DNA of 64,000 bases from Hyphomicrobium facile (GCF_900116175.1 NZ_FPCH01000003.1:868001-932000); one strand, 5' to 3'; positions 8,871 through 17,350 are shown, numbered from the stretch's first letter. Notes: generated by a model not told the origin, from the letters alone. Translations and numbers: made by a program.

Positions 8871-10601
8871 ATGGTGCGCCTCGTTATCTATTTGGTCACG
8901 ATCGCTCTCATCGCGTCCGGTCTTGCCTGGCTTGCCGACCGGCCAGGAACGCTGCAGATCGCCTGGCAGGGCTACGATATCGAGACGTCAGTTTTCCGCG
9001 CAGTCGTCATCCTGGCGGCGGCGGTGGCGACGCTCGTGTTCTTGTGGTCCATCTTTCGCGCGCTCTGGAATAGCCCGGCGGCCATCGGCCATCGTTTGCT
9101 GCGGCAACGGCAGAAGAAGGGGCTCGATGCTCTTTCCGGCGGTTTGATTGCGATCGGGGCGGGCGACAGTGCGCTCGCTTCGCGCTATGCGCTGCAGGCC
9201 CGCAAGACATTGCCGCATGAGCCGTTGACGCATCTCTTGCGTGCGCAGTCGGCTGAACTTGCCGGCGATCGCGCCGCGGCGCGTCGCATATACGAAGCAA
9301 TGCTCGCGTCGCCCGAAACGGAGCAGCTCGGCCTTCGTGGGCTTTTCCTCGAAGCACAGCGTGAGGGCGCAGGCGAAGCGGCCCGGCAGTTTGCCGATCG
9401 GGCGCTCAAAGCCAATCCCAAGCTCGGATGGTCGTCGACGGCGCTCTTCGAGCAGCAGTGCAAGCAGAAGGATTGGTCAGGCGCACTGGCAACGCTGGAT
9501 CACGCCAAAAAGAGCGGCCACATCACGAAGGCCGTCGCCGATCGCAAGCGCGCCGTTCTCCTTACGGCGAAGGCTACCGCCATCGAGGACGATGCGCCGG
9601 ACAAGGCGCTCGCTTGGTCGCTCGAAGCGCACGGGCTCGCGCCGGACCTCGTACCCGCAGCGGTCATCGCCGGGCGTATCCTCGCGTCACGCGGCAATAC
9701 CGCCAAGGCTGCGAAGGTGCTTCAGAAGACGTGGACGAAATCTCCGCATCCGGATCTTGCGGCGACCTATGCCTACGCCCGTATCGGCGACAGCACGCGC
9801 GATCGTCTCGACCGCGTGCGCCAGCTTGCGGCCCTCAATCCGCATTCGATCGAAAGCCCCATTGCTGTTGCCACCACGGCGACGGAAGCGCGGCTGTACG
9901 ACGAAGCCCGCCGGGCTCTCGAGCCGCTTCTTGCCGATCGACTCACGCAGCGTGTCGCGATGCTGATGGCGCGCATCGAAGCCGGTGAGAACGGCGAGAA
10001 GGGGCGCGTGCGCGAATGGCTGGCGCGGGCGATGAACGCGGCTCGCGATCCGGCCTGGATGGCCGACGGCGTCATTTCCAATCATTGGGAGCCGACATCG
10101 CCGGTCGACGGCCGTCTCGATGCCTTCCAATGGCGCGTGCCGGTTGAGACGACGGACGGCAAGGGAAGTGAAATTCTTGCCAGCAAGATCGACGAGCTTA
10201 TCGCGATCGCGCCGGTTGCGACGAAGGACGGTGCCGAGCGTTCCGAAGCCGGGCGCCCCGACAATCCGGATGACGTTGAAAGCAAGCTGGCTCAGACTGA
10301 CGGTGGCGACATCGTCGAGGCTGAACCCGTGACCGTTACGGTCAAGCCGAACGGAGCGGGAGGCGAGCCGAAAGCTCAGTTTCCAGAAGCGTCAGTCAAC
10401 GGTATCGCTCGTCCTCTGCCAGCGGCGGAGGACGCGATCACCGCGGCCCGGCGGATGGCGACTCCGGATCGGGCCCCGGCCGCGAAGCCCGAACCGCAGG
10501 TCTATGTCACGCCCCGCGCGCCGGACGATCCGGGAACGGATACCATCGAGCCAGAACTCGAACAGCCCGTGGCGCGTCGAAACTTTCGCACGGTCAACTA
10601 A
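8871..10601 (+). CDS. hemY: HemY-domain protein with TPR repeats
   Basis: The 576-residue product has two N-terminal membrane segments (about residues 3-19 and 42-63), the HemY_N pattern ADRPGTLQIAWQGYDIETS, and then TPR-like helical pairs (residues about 100-400). A low-complexity acidic and Pro-rich tail follows. In proteobacteria this HemY is an inner-membrane protein of the haem operon whose role is in haem or porphyrin handling; it is not the protoporphyrinogen oxidase called HemY in Gram-positives. It follows the Mic60-like gene by 20 bases and is the last gene before a hairpin at 10616-10633. Confidence 0.9.
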   Translation: MVRLVIYLVTIALIASGLAWLADRPGTLQIAWQGYDIETSVFRAVVILAAAVATLVFLWSIFRALWNSPAAIGHRLLRQRQKKGLDALSGGLIAIGAGDSALASRYALQARKTLPHEPLTHLLRAQSAELAGDRAAARRIYEAMLASPETEQLGLRGLFLEAQREGAGEAARQFADRALKANPKLGWSSTALFEQQCKQKDWSGALATLDHAKKSGHITKAVADRKRAVLLTAKATAIEDDAPDKALAWSLEAHGLAPDLVPAAVIAGRILASRGNTAKAAKVLQKTWTKSPHPDLAATYAYARIGDSTRDRLDRVRQLAALNPHSIESPIAVATTATEARLYDEARRALEPLLADRLTQRVAMLMARIEAGENGEKGRVREWLARAMNAARDPAWMADGVISNHWEPTSPVDGRLDAFQWRVPVETTDGKGSEILASKIDELIAIAPVATKDGAERSEAGRPDNPDDVESKLAQTDGGDIVEAEPVTVTVKPNGAGGEPKAQFPEASVNGIARPLPAAEDAITAARRMATPDRAPAAKPEPQVYVTPRAPDDPGTDTIEPELEQPVARRNFRTVN

Positions 10602-10615
10602 CGACTATTCGACAA

Positions 10616-10633
10616 GGCGGCCTGTTGGCCGCC
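10616..10633 (+). terminator. Hairpin at the end of the hem operon
   Basis: GGCGGCC (10616-10622), loop TGTT, GGCCGCC (10627-10633): a perfect seven-base GC stem 15 bases after hemY, without a clear T-run (CGGTTTGG follows). Position between the ends of hemY and the convergent outer-membrane gene suggests a transcription end. Confidence 0.5.
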
Positions 10634-10708
10634 CGGTTTGGCCGCGCTCGCAGATCATTGCGAGCTGCGGCCTGTATCTGGCGCTGGTCCCGCTTCGAGC
10701 GGCGCAAA

Positions 10709-11443
10709 TTACTTGAATGGGACGGGCTCGGGCTCCCACTCGTTGCTGTACCCGCCAAACTTGTAACTGATTGCAACGCGCAGCGTGTCGATCGGTCCGA
10801 GGCTCGTTGCTATGTCGGAGCCGCCGTTGAGTGCGGGAACATCGGCGATGAACCTGTCCTTGTTGAAATCGAAATGCAGATATTCGGCGGTCAGGACGAT
10901 GTTGTAGGCGAAGAGCAATTCGAAGCCGCCGCCATAGACCGCTCCCATATCGTTAGAGTGGAATTTGATCCTTCCCGAGATCTCGTCGGCATCTCGAAAG
11001 GTGTATTCGGCGTTGCCCCAGCCGATGCCGGCGGTGCCGAAAACCATCATGTTGTCGAAGATTGTGTAGCCTAGGCGTCCGCGAACGGTGCCGAGGCTGT
11101 CAAGCCGGGCGCTGGCGCTATCGATGCCCGGGCCGCCGTCGTCGAGAATGGCGGTTTCGTTTTTGCCCGATCCCCACTGCCAATCGCCCTCGACACCAAC
11201 GACGTATCGATCGAACTGAAAATTGTACCCACCCTTCACTCCGTAGGTCGGATGTTCTCTGCTGCCGGAATGAAGCGGCGGATCTCCGCCAACGTGATCG
11301 TCAAAGAGCGTGGCACTCGGACTGTCGAAAACCGCGCTTGCGATGCCGCCGATGTAGAACCCCTCGAATTGGCCGGGTTGGGCGACTGCCGTTCCCCCGG
11401 TAAAAATCACTGCGATTGCTGCAATACCAAAGACTTTCACCAT
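10709..11443 (-). CDS. Outer-membrane beta-barrel protein (Omp25/RopB-like)
   Basis: The 244-residue protein has a signal peptide (cleavage likely near TAVAQ, residue 22), the starting motif FEGFYIGGIASAVF, and alternating strands including YGVKGGYNFQFDRYVVGVEGD, GTVRGRLGYTIFDNMMVFGTAGIGWG and TAEYLHFDF, ending in DTLRVAISYKFG. This is the eight-stranded OmpA-type barrel family abundant in Hyphomicrobiales. Usually the chain ends at the terminal aromatic of the last strand; here 14 further residues (GYSNEWEPEPVPFK) follow, an unusual polar tail. A structural or surface-adhesion role is inferred from family knowledge. It stands alone and converges on the hem operon. Confidence 0.85.
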   Translation of the reverse strand: MVKVFGIAAIAVIFTGGTAVAQPGQFEGFYIGGIASAVFDSPSATLFDDHVGGDPPLHSGSREHPTYGVKGGYNFQFDRYVVGVEGDWQWGSGKNETAILDDGGPGIDSASARLDSLGTVRGRLGYTIFDNMMVFGTAGIGWGNAEYTFRDADEISGRIKFHSNDMGAVYGGGFELLFAYNIVLTAEYLHFDFNKDRFIADVPALNGGSDIATSLGPIDTLRVAISYKFGGYSNEWEPEPVPFK

Positions 11444-12069
11444 GACTAGAAATCCCTCACGCCAATAAAAGACGCCAAATACTGGAGCTAAGGGGTGCCT
11501 CGGGATTGATCCGTCTACAACTCAAACTGCGGTCAGCGCGCAACATTTCTGTGCATTGGTTGTGGAGCCAACGTCGAGAGCGTTCAAAACGCGTGTTTGG
11601 CGGATGGACGAGTGGACGAAAGGCAACAACCGCGCGAATGCGATTCGCGCGACGTTCGACGGGGGCTCAGCCAGGCGCGAAGCTCAACACGGTTGCCATG
11701 TGGTCCCGTTCGCGATCCGGGCGGCCATCCTGGGACACATTCAGGCCGAAGGACCAGGCGGCCCGAACCGGCCGCTTCCCGTGCCCTCCGTGCGGCGTTT
11801 TTGCCGGCATCGCCGCAATAAGCCGCTTTCAGAACAGCAGATTAGGGCTCTGCGGCCCTCACTGCCCCGGCGACAGCGTTTGCATCTTGCGATGTTGGAG
11901 TTGGTGCGCTAGGACGCTCGAACTCGATGCGCGATGCGCCGACTTCCGAGGTTCACCCGGGCCGATTTGCCGGGAACCAAGGACAACGGCGCATTATGTG
12001 CTTGGAGGGTGCCGAAGCATTTTCGTGCACAGGATATCGACAAGCATCGACCGGCTTTGTCGATTTTAT
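11444..12069. other. Gene-free stretch before the tRNA
   Basis: About 630 bases with no coding region that I can support; the open frames here show no family motif and no ribosome site. A hairpin with stem ATCGACAA (12036-12043) and TTGTCGAT (12057-12064) followed by TTTT ends two bases before the tRNA; it resembles a terminator or a processing element. Confidence 0.5.
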
Positions 12070-12145
12070 GCCGCTTTAGCTCAGCCGGTAGAGCACGTCA
12101 TTCGTAATGACGGGGTCGCGTGTTCGAGTCACGCAAGCGGCACCA
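12070..12145 (+). tRNA. tRNA-Thr (anticodon CGT)
   Basis: A complete cloverleaf can be drawn: acceptor stem GCCGCTT/AAGCGGC, D-arm with AGCTCAGCCGGTAGAGC, anticodon stem CGTCA/TGACG with loop TTCGTAA (anticodon CGT at 12103-12105), T-arm GCGTG-TTCGAGT-CACGC, discriminator A, and an encoded CCA end. It reads ACG threonine codons. It stands alone; no integrase gene is adjacent although tRNA-Thr genes are common integration sites. Confidence 0.96.
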
Positions 12146-12326
12146 TTGTTTTCAAAGGTCTCCAGTCAAATTCCGGACCATCGTATGAGCGGTCGCTGAA
12201 CCAAAGAGTTCGCGGACGACGAGAGGCACGTTCCTCCCCGTTAAGTGCGTCTCTGACACTTCTATCAACGTGACAATCGGCAAGCGGGTTTTGGGAATGC
12301 TCGCTGTGCAGTTGGGGGACGCCATA

Positions 12327-12938
12327 ATGCGGAAAACATTTCATCAAGCCGTAAGTTTGGGCAATAGCTGCCAAGTGATCTACCAGCTTCGCGAGCATTT
12401 AGGCGCCGAGTTCTGTTCGTCTGGCGTCTTCGATATGCAGGTCACGCCGCCATCGGCCCTAATCGAATACTTGCAACGTGACTTTCGCGAAATGTTCGAG
12501 AGAGCCGACCTTTCTGAAGAAAACGGGATCGTCTTCAATCGACGCTTTTTGACAGAACATCTGCATGAGTTTCCGAACGGCCTTGAACGAAGCTACGAGG
12601 ACGCCCGCTCGCGGCATGATTACCTCTGTCAAAAGCTTCGGTCGGTGATCGACGGCCGCACGCCGACGCTGTTCGCGCTACGTCATTGCCCATCGGTCAT
12701 CGACCTAGACCAACGCGTCCGATCTATTCTGCGTGAGCGGAACCGGCGGCTGCCGTTCAAAATCGTAACGGTTCATATCGGCTCAAAACCAACGCGTCCG
12801 CACCCAAATGATTGGGAAGGGAACGATGACGAGTGGGCCAATCGGCTTTCGCCGTTCCGCGTCTGCCACCCCTGGGAGTCTCGCGCGCGAAAGCAGGCGA
12901 AGCGATTTATGGGGCACGTTATGCGAGCGAAATTTTAG
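12327..12938 (+). CDS. DUF1796 protein (putative papain-like cysteine peptidase fold)
   Basis: A 203-residue protein with the family's opening HQAVSLGNSCQVIYQLRE, then SSGVFDMQVTP, ENGIVFNRRF, and a late TVHIGSKP with DWEGNDDEW. The Cys in LGNSCQ and later His/Asp positions are the basis for the cysteine-peptidase suggestion made for DUF1796 (PF08795); activity is unproven, and related proteins are often found beside glycosyl- and methyltransferases. The ATG at 12327 is chosen because a GGGGG site lies about ten bases upstream and the family motif follows closely; the frame is open from 12270. Neighbours give no operon context. Bases 12939-13213 hold nothing convincing. Confidence 0.65.
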   Translation: MRKTFHQAVSLGNSCQVIYQLREHLGAEFCSSGVFDMQVTPPSALIEYLQRDFREMFERADLSEENGIVFNRRFLTEHLHEFPNGLERSYEDARSRHDYLCQKLRSVIDGRTPTLFALRHCPSVIDLDQRVRSILRERNRRLPFKIVTVHIGSKPTRPHPNDWEGNDDEWANRLSPFRVCHPWESRARKQAKRFMGHVMRAKF

Positions 12939-13213
12939 GTCACGCTTCCGCATCTGGGACGGGGGCCCCAAATATTTCTGCCCGTCCCAAATATCTCCGA
13001 TATTCCCGCCGTTCGGCCCAACGACTTGTCCATCGGGCGGCGTCCACTCCGCATCAGGAAATTGCAGGCAGCCGGGTTCGAAGCTTACCCATGGCCTCAA
13101 TTCAGAGGTGCTCATCAACTGCCGTCCGAATATTCGGACACGTGGCGGCTCGCTTATTGTCACGCACTAACCTATCAGTTTAAGTTGCGCTGAGCATTTC
13201 GGTGGGGGAAGTG

Positions 13214-14068
13214 ATGACGACCGTTGTTCTTTCGATTCTAGCTATTTGCCTTTTCGTCATCTTTCTTAGTTTGAAGATCGTTCCCCAAACGGAAAATTGG
13301 CTTGTCGAACGCATGGGACGGTATAGCCGAACCCTCAGTGCCGGCGTTCACATCGTTACGCCGTTTATCGATCGCATCGCGCACAAGGAGAACATTCTCG
13401 AACGTCAGTTGCCGGTCAAATCGGTGCCGAGCATCACCAAAGATAACGTTCAGATCGAAATCAAACTCGCCATTCTATATCGCGTGACGGATGCCTCCAG
13501 GGCCTGGTACCGAATCAAAAATATTGACCAGGCAATCGAGACAATCATCACTGGCATTGTTCGAAGCACGATCGGTAATTCGGACCTCGACGATGTTCAG
13601 TCGAACCGTCGCGTTCTGTCAGATACGATCGAGGCCGAGATCCAGCACGTCACTGAGGAATGGGGTATCGTTCTTACGCGCGTCGAGATTCTAGACGTTG
13701 AAGTCGATGCCGAAACAAGAACGGCAATGCAGCTGCAGTTGAATGCCGAACGCACGCGTCGAGCTCTCGTTCGCGAGGCCGAGGGCAAGAAGCAAGCCGC
13801 CAATCTCAATGCTGATGCGGAGCTGTATACGGCGCAACAACAGGCGCAAGCGCAACGCGTTCTGGCCGATGCGCAAGCCTATACGGTCAAGACCATCGCA
13901 GAAGCCATTAACAATGGCGGGGAAGCGGCGATAAACTTCGACATCAAGAAAATCCAAGCCGAGGCCGTAAAAACTTTAGGGTCGCAGCCTTCGACGAAGG
14001 TGATCCTCCTTCCGTCAGACCTGCTCGAGACGCTGTCTTCCGTCGCAAGCAAATTGGTTTTGAAATAA
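13214..14068 (+). CDS. SPFH/stomatin-family membrane protein (QmcA/paraslipin-like)
   Basis: The 284-residue protein has an N-terminal membrane segment (about residues 3-25), then the stomatin-like pattern VPQTENWLVERMGRYSRTL, GVHIVTPFIDRI, TKDNVQIEIKLAILYRV, a coiled-coil stretch rich in Ala/Glu/Gln, and ends LSSVASKLVLK. Stomatin-like proteins form large oligomeric assemblies at the inner membrane and partner NfeD proteins; QmcA-type members interact with the FtsH protease system. The ATG at 13214 follows GGTGGGGG by about five bases. It overlaps the NfeD-like gene by one base, giving the classic SPFH-NfeD pair. Confidence 0.92.
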   Translation: MTTVVLSILAICLFVIFLSLKIVPQTENWLVERMGRYSRTLSAGVHIVTPFIDRIAHKENILERQLPVKSVPSITKDNVQIEIKLAILYRVTDASRAWYRIKNIDQAIETIITGIVRSTIGNSDLDDVQSNRRVLSDTIEAEIQHVTEEWGIVLTRVEILDVEVDAETRTAMQLQLNAERTRRALVREAEGKKQAANLNADAELYTAQQQAQAQRVLADAQAYTVKTIAEAINNGGEAAINFDIKKIQAEAVKTLGSQPSTKVILLPSDLLETLSSVASKLVLK

Positions 14069-14337
14069 TGATGGATCTCCAGCCTTACGAAATGGCTCTC
14101 ATCTTAGGCGTCGTGATCTTGGCGCTGGAGATGATAACCGGCGTGTTTATCTGCCTCAGTCTCGCGATCGGTTTATTCAGCGTCGCGCTGATCGAATTTC
14201 TATCTCAGAATTTCCACTTGGAGCGAGACGTCCTAATCTTTGCAGTCGTCGCAATGGGCGCCTTTATCGGACTGCGTTTGACATTTCGATCGAAGGGCGA
14301 CGTGAAAACAGCCCGCGAGGACGTGAACGATTATTGA
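14068..14337 (+). CDS. NfeD-like short membrane protein
   Basis: The 89-residue product has two to three membrane segments (about residues 8-33, 35-45 and 53-69) followed by a short polar tail LTFRSKGDVKTAREDVNDY. It lacks the C-terminal OB-fold that longer NfeD proteins carry, so it is the membrane-only form. Its ATG overlaps the stop of the SPFH gene, and SPFH/NfeD pairs are known to act together at the membrane. A second ATG at 14071 is equally possible as the start. The assignment rests chiefly on this context. Confidence 0.75.
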   Translation: MMDLQPYEMALILGVVILALEMITGVFICLSLAIGLFSVALIEFLSQNFHLERDVLIFAVVAMGAFIGLRLTFRSKGDVKTAREDVNDY

Positions 14338-14458
14338 CGCCCGAAAATGTGGTTAGCTGTCTCGCATTTTCTTTCAAGGGAGCGGAACGACCTCGCTCAT
14401 CCGCCTCGCAGGAATGTAACGAGAATCCTACGCAATTTCGTAGTGTCCGATAAGCACC

Positions 14459-14540
14459 TCAGGCAGCGCGCCAGTGGTGCAACTCAATGCTCTCCATTGG
14501 CGCCTCGGGCACAACCCAACCTCTGAGCACGGCTTGACGT
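14459..14540 (-). pseudogene. C-terminal remnant of the small gene found intact at 15626-15871
   Basis: Reading the minus strand, the stretch encodes RQAVLRGWVVPEAPMESIELHHWRAA in two parts (RQAVLRGWVVPEA, then PMESIELHHWRAA) and a stop, matching the last 26 residues of the intact 81-residue protein with only a few changes. DNA similarity continues a little beyond 14540 with a six-base gap and then fades; no start codon or N-terminal half is present. It therefore is a decayed copy or the residue of a duplication; the methyltransferase gene at 14699 lies between the two copies. The rest of 14338-14698 shows nothing else. Confidence 0.8.
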
Positions 14541-14698
14541 TCTCGCCCGCCGCGAAAGTCATGCCCTGACACTTAGACGGATCGGCCAAGGCAGAACGTA
14601 ATGCCGGCCTCTAGTATTAGAACTATTATCCGAATAATGATTTTCAGCAGTCGGATGGAGATGTCTGCGGCGCTCAAATCGCGATAGGGGGGTCGACC

Positions 14699-15535
14699 AT
14701 GAACTTAGCCAAGTTCTTTCGCGGTGGGGGGCTCCGGGAGTCTGGAGCAATCGAAGCCGACATATCGCCGGTCGAATTGCCGCCGACTGACGTCCTCCTT
14801 GCCGCGCTTCATGCGCTGGCCGAAAAGCGCGACCCGGTTTCCCGATACCTTGATGCATTCAATACGGGAACGTTCAAACATCCCGACGGCCGGAGCGATG
14901 AACTGGGCGTCGTCAAGGTGGAGCCCGAAGCGGTTGCCCTTCTTTCCTATCTCATCAAAAAAAGCCCGACGCCGTTGAGTATTGAGGTTGGGTTCGGAAT
15001 GGGCACGTCGTGCGCGGTTCTTCTCAGCACACTTGCCGACACCCGGCGCGATTTCGAACACGTCGTTTTCGACCCCTTTGGGCTCGGGGGCGGCCGCGGG
15101 ACAGTCGTCGAGGCTTATCTGAAGGAGAGGTTTGGGCGGAAGTTCCGCCGCGTCCGTCAGCGGTCGGAGATCGGCTTAGCCCAACTTTACGCGCAGCGCG
15201 GGGCGGGCGCAGCGGGCTTTGTGTTCATAGATGGCTCGCATCTTTTCGAGAACGTCGTGGCCGACTTCGTTCTAGCGGATCTGCTTTGCGCTCGAGGCGG
15301 CTTCATTGCGTTCGATGACAGCTGCTATCCCGCGATCGAAGCCGTGGTGAATTACATTGCCGCTAACCGGCCGGACTACACGGTCATGCGTTTAGCGGCG
15401 CGCAACCTTTCGGTAATCCAAAAAATACACGGCGATAAGCGCGAGTGGTTCAGCTTCAACCCGTTTGAAGTCCCGAACCGCAGAGACTGGACGCCGGCCG
15501 ACGCGGCGCAAATCGTTCCTTCTCGGCTGGATTGA
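14699..15535 (+). CDS. Class I SAM-dependent methyltransferase (Methyltransf_24-like)
   Basis: The 278-residue protein contains SIEVGFGMGTSCAVLLSTL (motif I, SAM binding), HVVFDPFG, and FVFIDGSHLFENVVADFVLADLL followed by GGFIAFDDSCYPAIEAVV, the arrangement of the Methyltransf_24 / cephalosporin-hydroxylase-like families that modify sugars or small molecules. The D-G-S-H motif and the following FDDS likely hold the metal or substrate. It has no signal peptide. It is flanked by an intact and a truncated copy of the same small gene, suggesting that it came in with, or was bracketed by, a duplication. Substrate unknown. Confidence 0.75.
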   Translation: MNLAKFFRGGGLRESGAIEADISPVELPPTDVLLAALHALAEKRDPVSRYLDAFNTGTFKHPDGRSDELGVVKVEPEAVALLSYLIKKSPTPLSIEVGFGMGTSCAVLLSTLADTRRDFEHVVFDPFGLGGGRGTVVEAYLKERFGRKFRRVRQRSEIGLAQLYAQRGAGAAGFVFIDGSHLFENVVADFVLADLLCARGGFIAFDDSCYPAIEAVVNYIAANRPDYTVMRLAARNLSVIQKIHGDKREWFSFNPFEVPNRRDWTPADAAQIVPSRLD

Positions 15536-15625
15536 GCGGAAGCCCGAGCGGCGTGGGTGAATTCGCCCCGCTCGGCGTGCACGGTGTCGAGGTCAATTGC
15601 CGGAGATGTTGTATAGGGCGCTACC

Positions 15626-15871
15626 TCAGGCGGCGCGCCAGTGGTGCAACTCTATGGTCTCCGTTAGCGCCTCGGGTGCAACCCAACCTCTGAGCACGGC
15701 TTGGCGTAGACGTTCTGGCTCGCGAATGCCTGTGTCGGCCGCTTCGAACAGCCGGTGGATCATATCGTAGACGGTGATCTGCAATTCACGGTCGGCAACC
15801 TCCGTCACAAGCCGATCGAGAACGCCATAAAACGAGTGAAGCTCTTCCGTTGTATAGCCGTACATGCGCAT
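15626..15871 (-). CDS. Small hypothetical protein, 81 residues
   Basis: I do not recognise the family. The product (starting MRMYGYTTEELHSFYGVLD, ending IELHHWRAA) is predicted all-helical, acidic in the first half and without signal or membrane segment. It is judged real because its C-terminal third is conserved at amino-acid level in the remnant at 14459-14540, with several silent or conservative changes. The start ATG at 15871 is preceded by GAGGG nearby on the minus strand. It is separated from the convergent methyltransferase by 90 bases. Confidence 0.65.
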   Translation of the reverse strand: MRMYGYTTEELHSFYGVLDRLVTEVADRELQITVYDMIHRLFEAADTGIREPERLRQAVLRGWVAPEALTETIELHHWRAA

Positions 15872-16306
15872 TCAATTCCCTCACCGCGATGACCCGGCAC
15901 GCCCCCCGTTCCGAATCACGCCAACGAATGTGACGGAATCAGAATCGGATTCCTGGCGCTGTACTCTTTCGGACTCTCCCACAGGGAACGCACGGTTTCT
16001 TAACAGCTTTTCCTCGGAGCCCGAATTTTAGCGGCGCTCATGATTTGGAAAGGTTTTCAAGCCATTAGTCCCCTCATTGTTTTGCGTACCCAAACAAGAG
16101 GCGGCCATCTTCGGGTGGCCGCCTTTTTTGTTTCGGATCAGGTGGTCGCCGGGTGCGCAGGATCTGACGCTCTTGCCAAGACCAGCTCAGTGCTGGCGCT
16201 TAGCGTGCATCTCGCTAGCGCTATGCTGGGACGGGTGTGAGGCTTCGCCCGCGGACGGTGTCACGAAGCGGCGTCAGCGCGCCATCGGCTCTAGCTTGCG
16301 CTTCGG
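15872..16306. other. Gene-free stretch with an orphan terminator
   Basis: No coding region is supported here. The only clear element is the plus-strand hairpin and T-run at 16099-16129, described separately, which has no gene upstream on its strand for more than 500 bases. Confidence 0.5.
16099..16129 (+). terminator. Rho-independent terminator without an upstream gene
   Basis: Perfect nine-base stem AGGCGGCCA (16099-16107) / TGGCCGCCT (16116-16124), loop TCTTCGGG, then six T residues (16124-16129). It is oriented for the plus strand. The nearest plus-strand gene upstream ends at 15535 and the gene between is on the minus strand, so a small non-coding transcript ending here is possible. Confidence 0.8.
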
Positions 16307-16492
16307 CTAGTACTCATCGTCTTCTTCGACGCGGTAATTGTAGGGCATGTTCCCGCAATATTCGGTTGCTGCCCTTTGCGCGTCGTCCCAAGTCTCAAAT
16401 GCGCTGCCTATCGTCTCCGAGCCGCCGCCGAAGCATCCTTCGACGTCGTTTCGGCAATTCTCACACCACACGACGACTTTGAATTTCTGCAT
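16307..16492 (-). CDS. Small CxxC-containing hypothetical protein, 61 residues
   Basis: The product starts MQKFKVVVWCENCRNDVEG and contains a CxxC pair plus two later Cys residues, an aromatic-rich middle and an acidic tail ending EEDDEY. It resembles small zinc-ribbon-like cytosolic proteins, but no named family is recognised. A good ribosome site (GGGGAGAA) precedes the ATG at 16492. It lies alone between two gene-free stretches. Confidence 0.65.
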   Translation of the reverse strand: MQKFKVVVWCENCRNDVEGCFGGGSETIGSAFETWDDAQRAATEYCGNMPYNYRVEEDDEY

Positions 16493-16849
16493 GTTGGCTT
16501 CTCCCCGTTAGAAAAGCCCCACGGCGCTGCTCCCAATTTGCGCGCAAGTTTTGCAGTCTGAAACGCGAGAAATCTTTGTCGCCCGACGGCAACTTATAAT
16601 ACTGGTTTGCGCGCACTTTCCTCGCGTTACGTCCGATGACAGACTCGGATTGAGGCTACCATTTGGCGAGGAGACTAAACGTGACCGGGCCGTAACACTT
16701 CGCGCGAAAAGCGAGGCGGCTCTTCGACAGTCGTTGCAGAGATGCGCATAAAGTCACATCAGCCGGCGGCGAACTCCGCACGCCACAATCTGTCTGTTAC
16801 GATCTGTTGCTGCGCTGGCGGCAACATCTGCTTGGGGGAGCCAAACGCC
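16493..16849. other. Intergenic stretch, nothing recognised
   Basis: About 360 bases between the divergent small CxxC gene and the exported protein at 16850. Open frames here have no ribosome site and no family motif; it presumably contains both promoters. Confidence 0.5.
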
Positions 16850-17350
16850 GTGAATTTCAGATCGATTGCTGTTCTTCTTGCCTTGGGTGTCGTCTCTGTC
16901 CATGGCGGCGCTGAGGCCTGCACGCTCAACGAGATACAGAAAGCGGACATGAGGCTCGGCCTTTGCAGGCAGCACGTCGGCATAGCGACCGGTTACGCGT
17001 GCACGACGCTCGTCATGCGATCGCAAGTTGCCGACCAATTCCAACAGATCGATTTGGCGCGACGCTGCGGTTTCAACGCAGAAGCCGAGAAGCTCGAGAA
17101 GTACTACAACCAGACGACACCGCTGGTCGCCAAACTGTATGAGTGCATCGATACGGCAATCGATCGTCCGACCGTCGAGAAGCAGGCGAAGGAAGAGGTC
17201 GACAAGGCGTTGTCGAAACTCGCGCCCGGCTGCCCGAGCGAGTTGAAAGAGAAGATGGCGAAGCGGCTGCCAACGCTCATCGAGATCGATCAGAAATCTC
17301 TTCACGAGATTCAATCGATCGCTTCGCAAATAGGGTTGACGCCCAATTAA
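16850..17350 (+). CDS. Exported hypothetical protein with helical C-terminal half
   Basis: Starting at the GTG at 16850 (site GGGGGAG ten bases upstream) the 166-residue product has a signal peptide (VNFRSIAVLLALGVVSVHG, cleavage near GGAEA), then an all-helical body with five Cys residues (ACTLNE, GLCRQH, YACTT, RRCGF and YECID) and a charged region. No family is recognised. The frame is open upstream to 16742, but that extension lacks a ribosome site and would bury the signal peptide. Probably periplasmic with disulfides. Confidence 0.65.
   Translation: MNFRSIAVLLALGVVSVHGGAEACTLNEIQKADMRLGLCRQHVGIATGYACTTLVMRSQVADQFQQIDLARRCGFNAEAEKLEKYYNQTTPLVAKLYECIDTAIDRPTVEKQAKEEVDKALSKLAPGCPSELKEKMAKRLPTLIEIDQKSLHEIQSIASQIGLTPN

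Noticed and set aside
11506-12273. 255-residue open frame spanning the region before and across the tRNA
   Set aside because: It runs through the tRNA-Thr gene, has no ribosome site and an Arg/Ser-rich composition.
12783-13163. 126-residue open frame on the minus strand
   Set aside because: Overlaps the end of the DUF1796 gene and lacks any motif or ribosome site.
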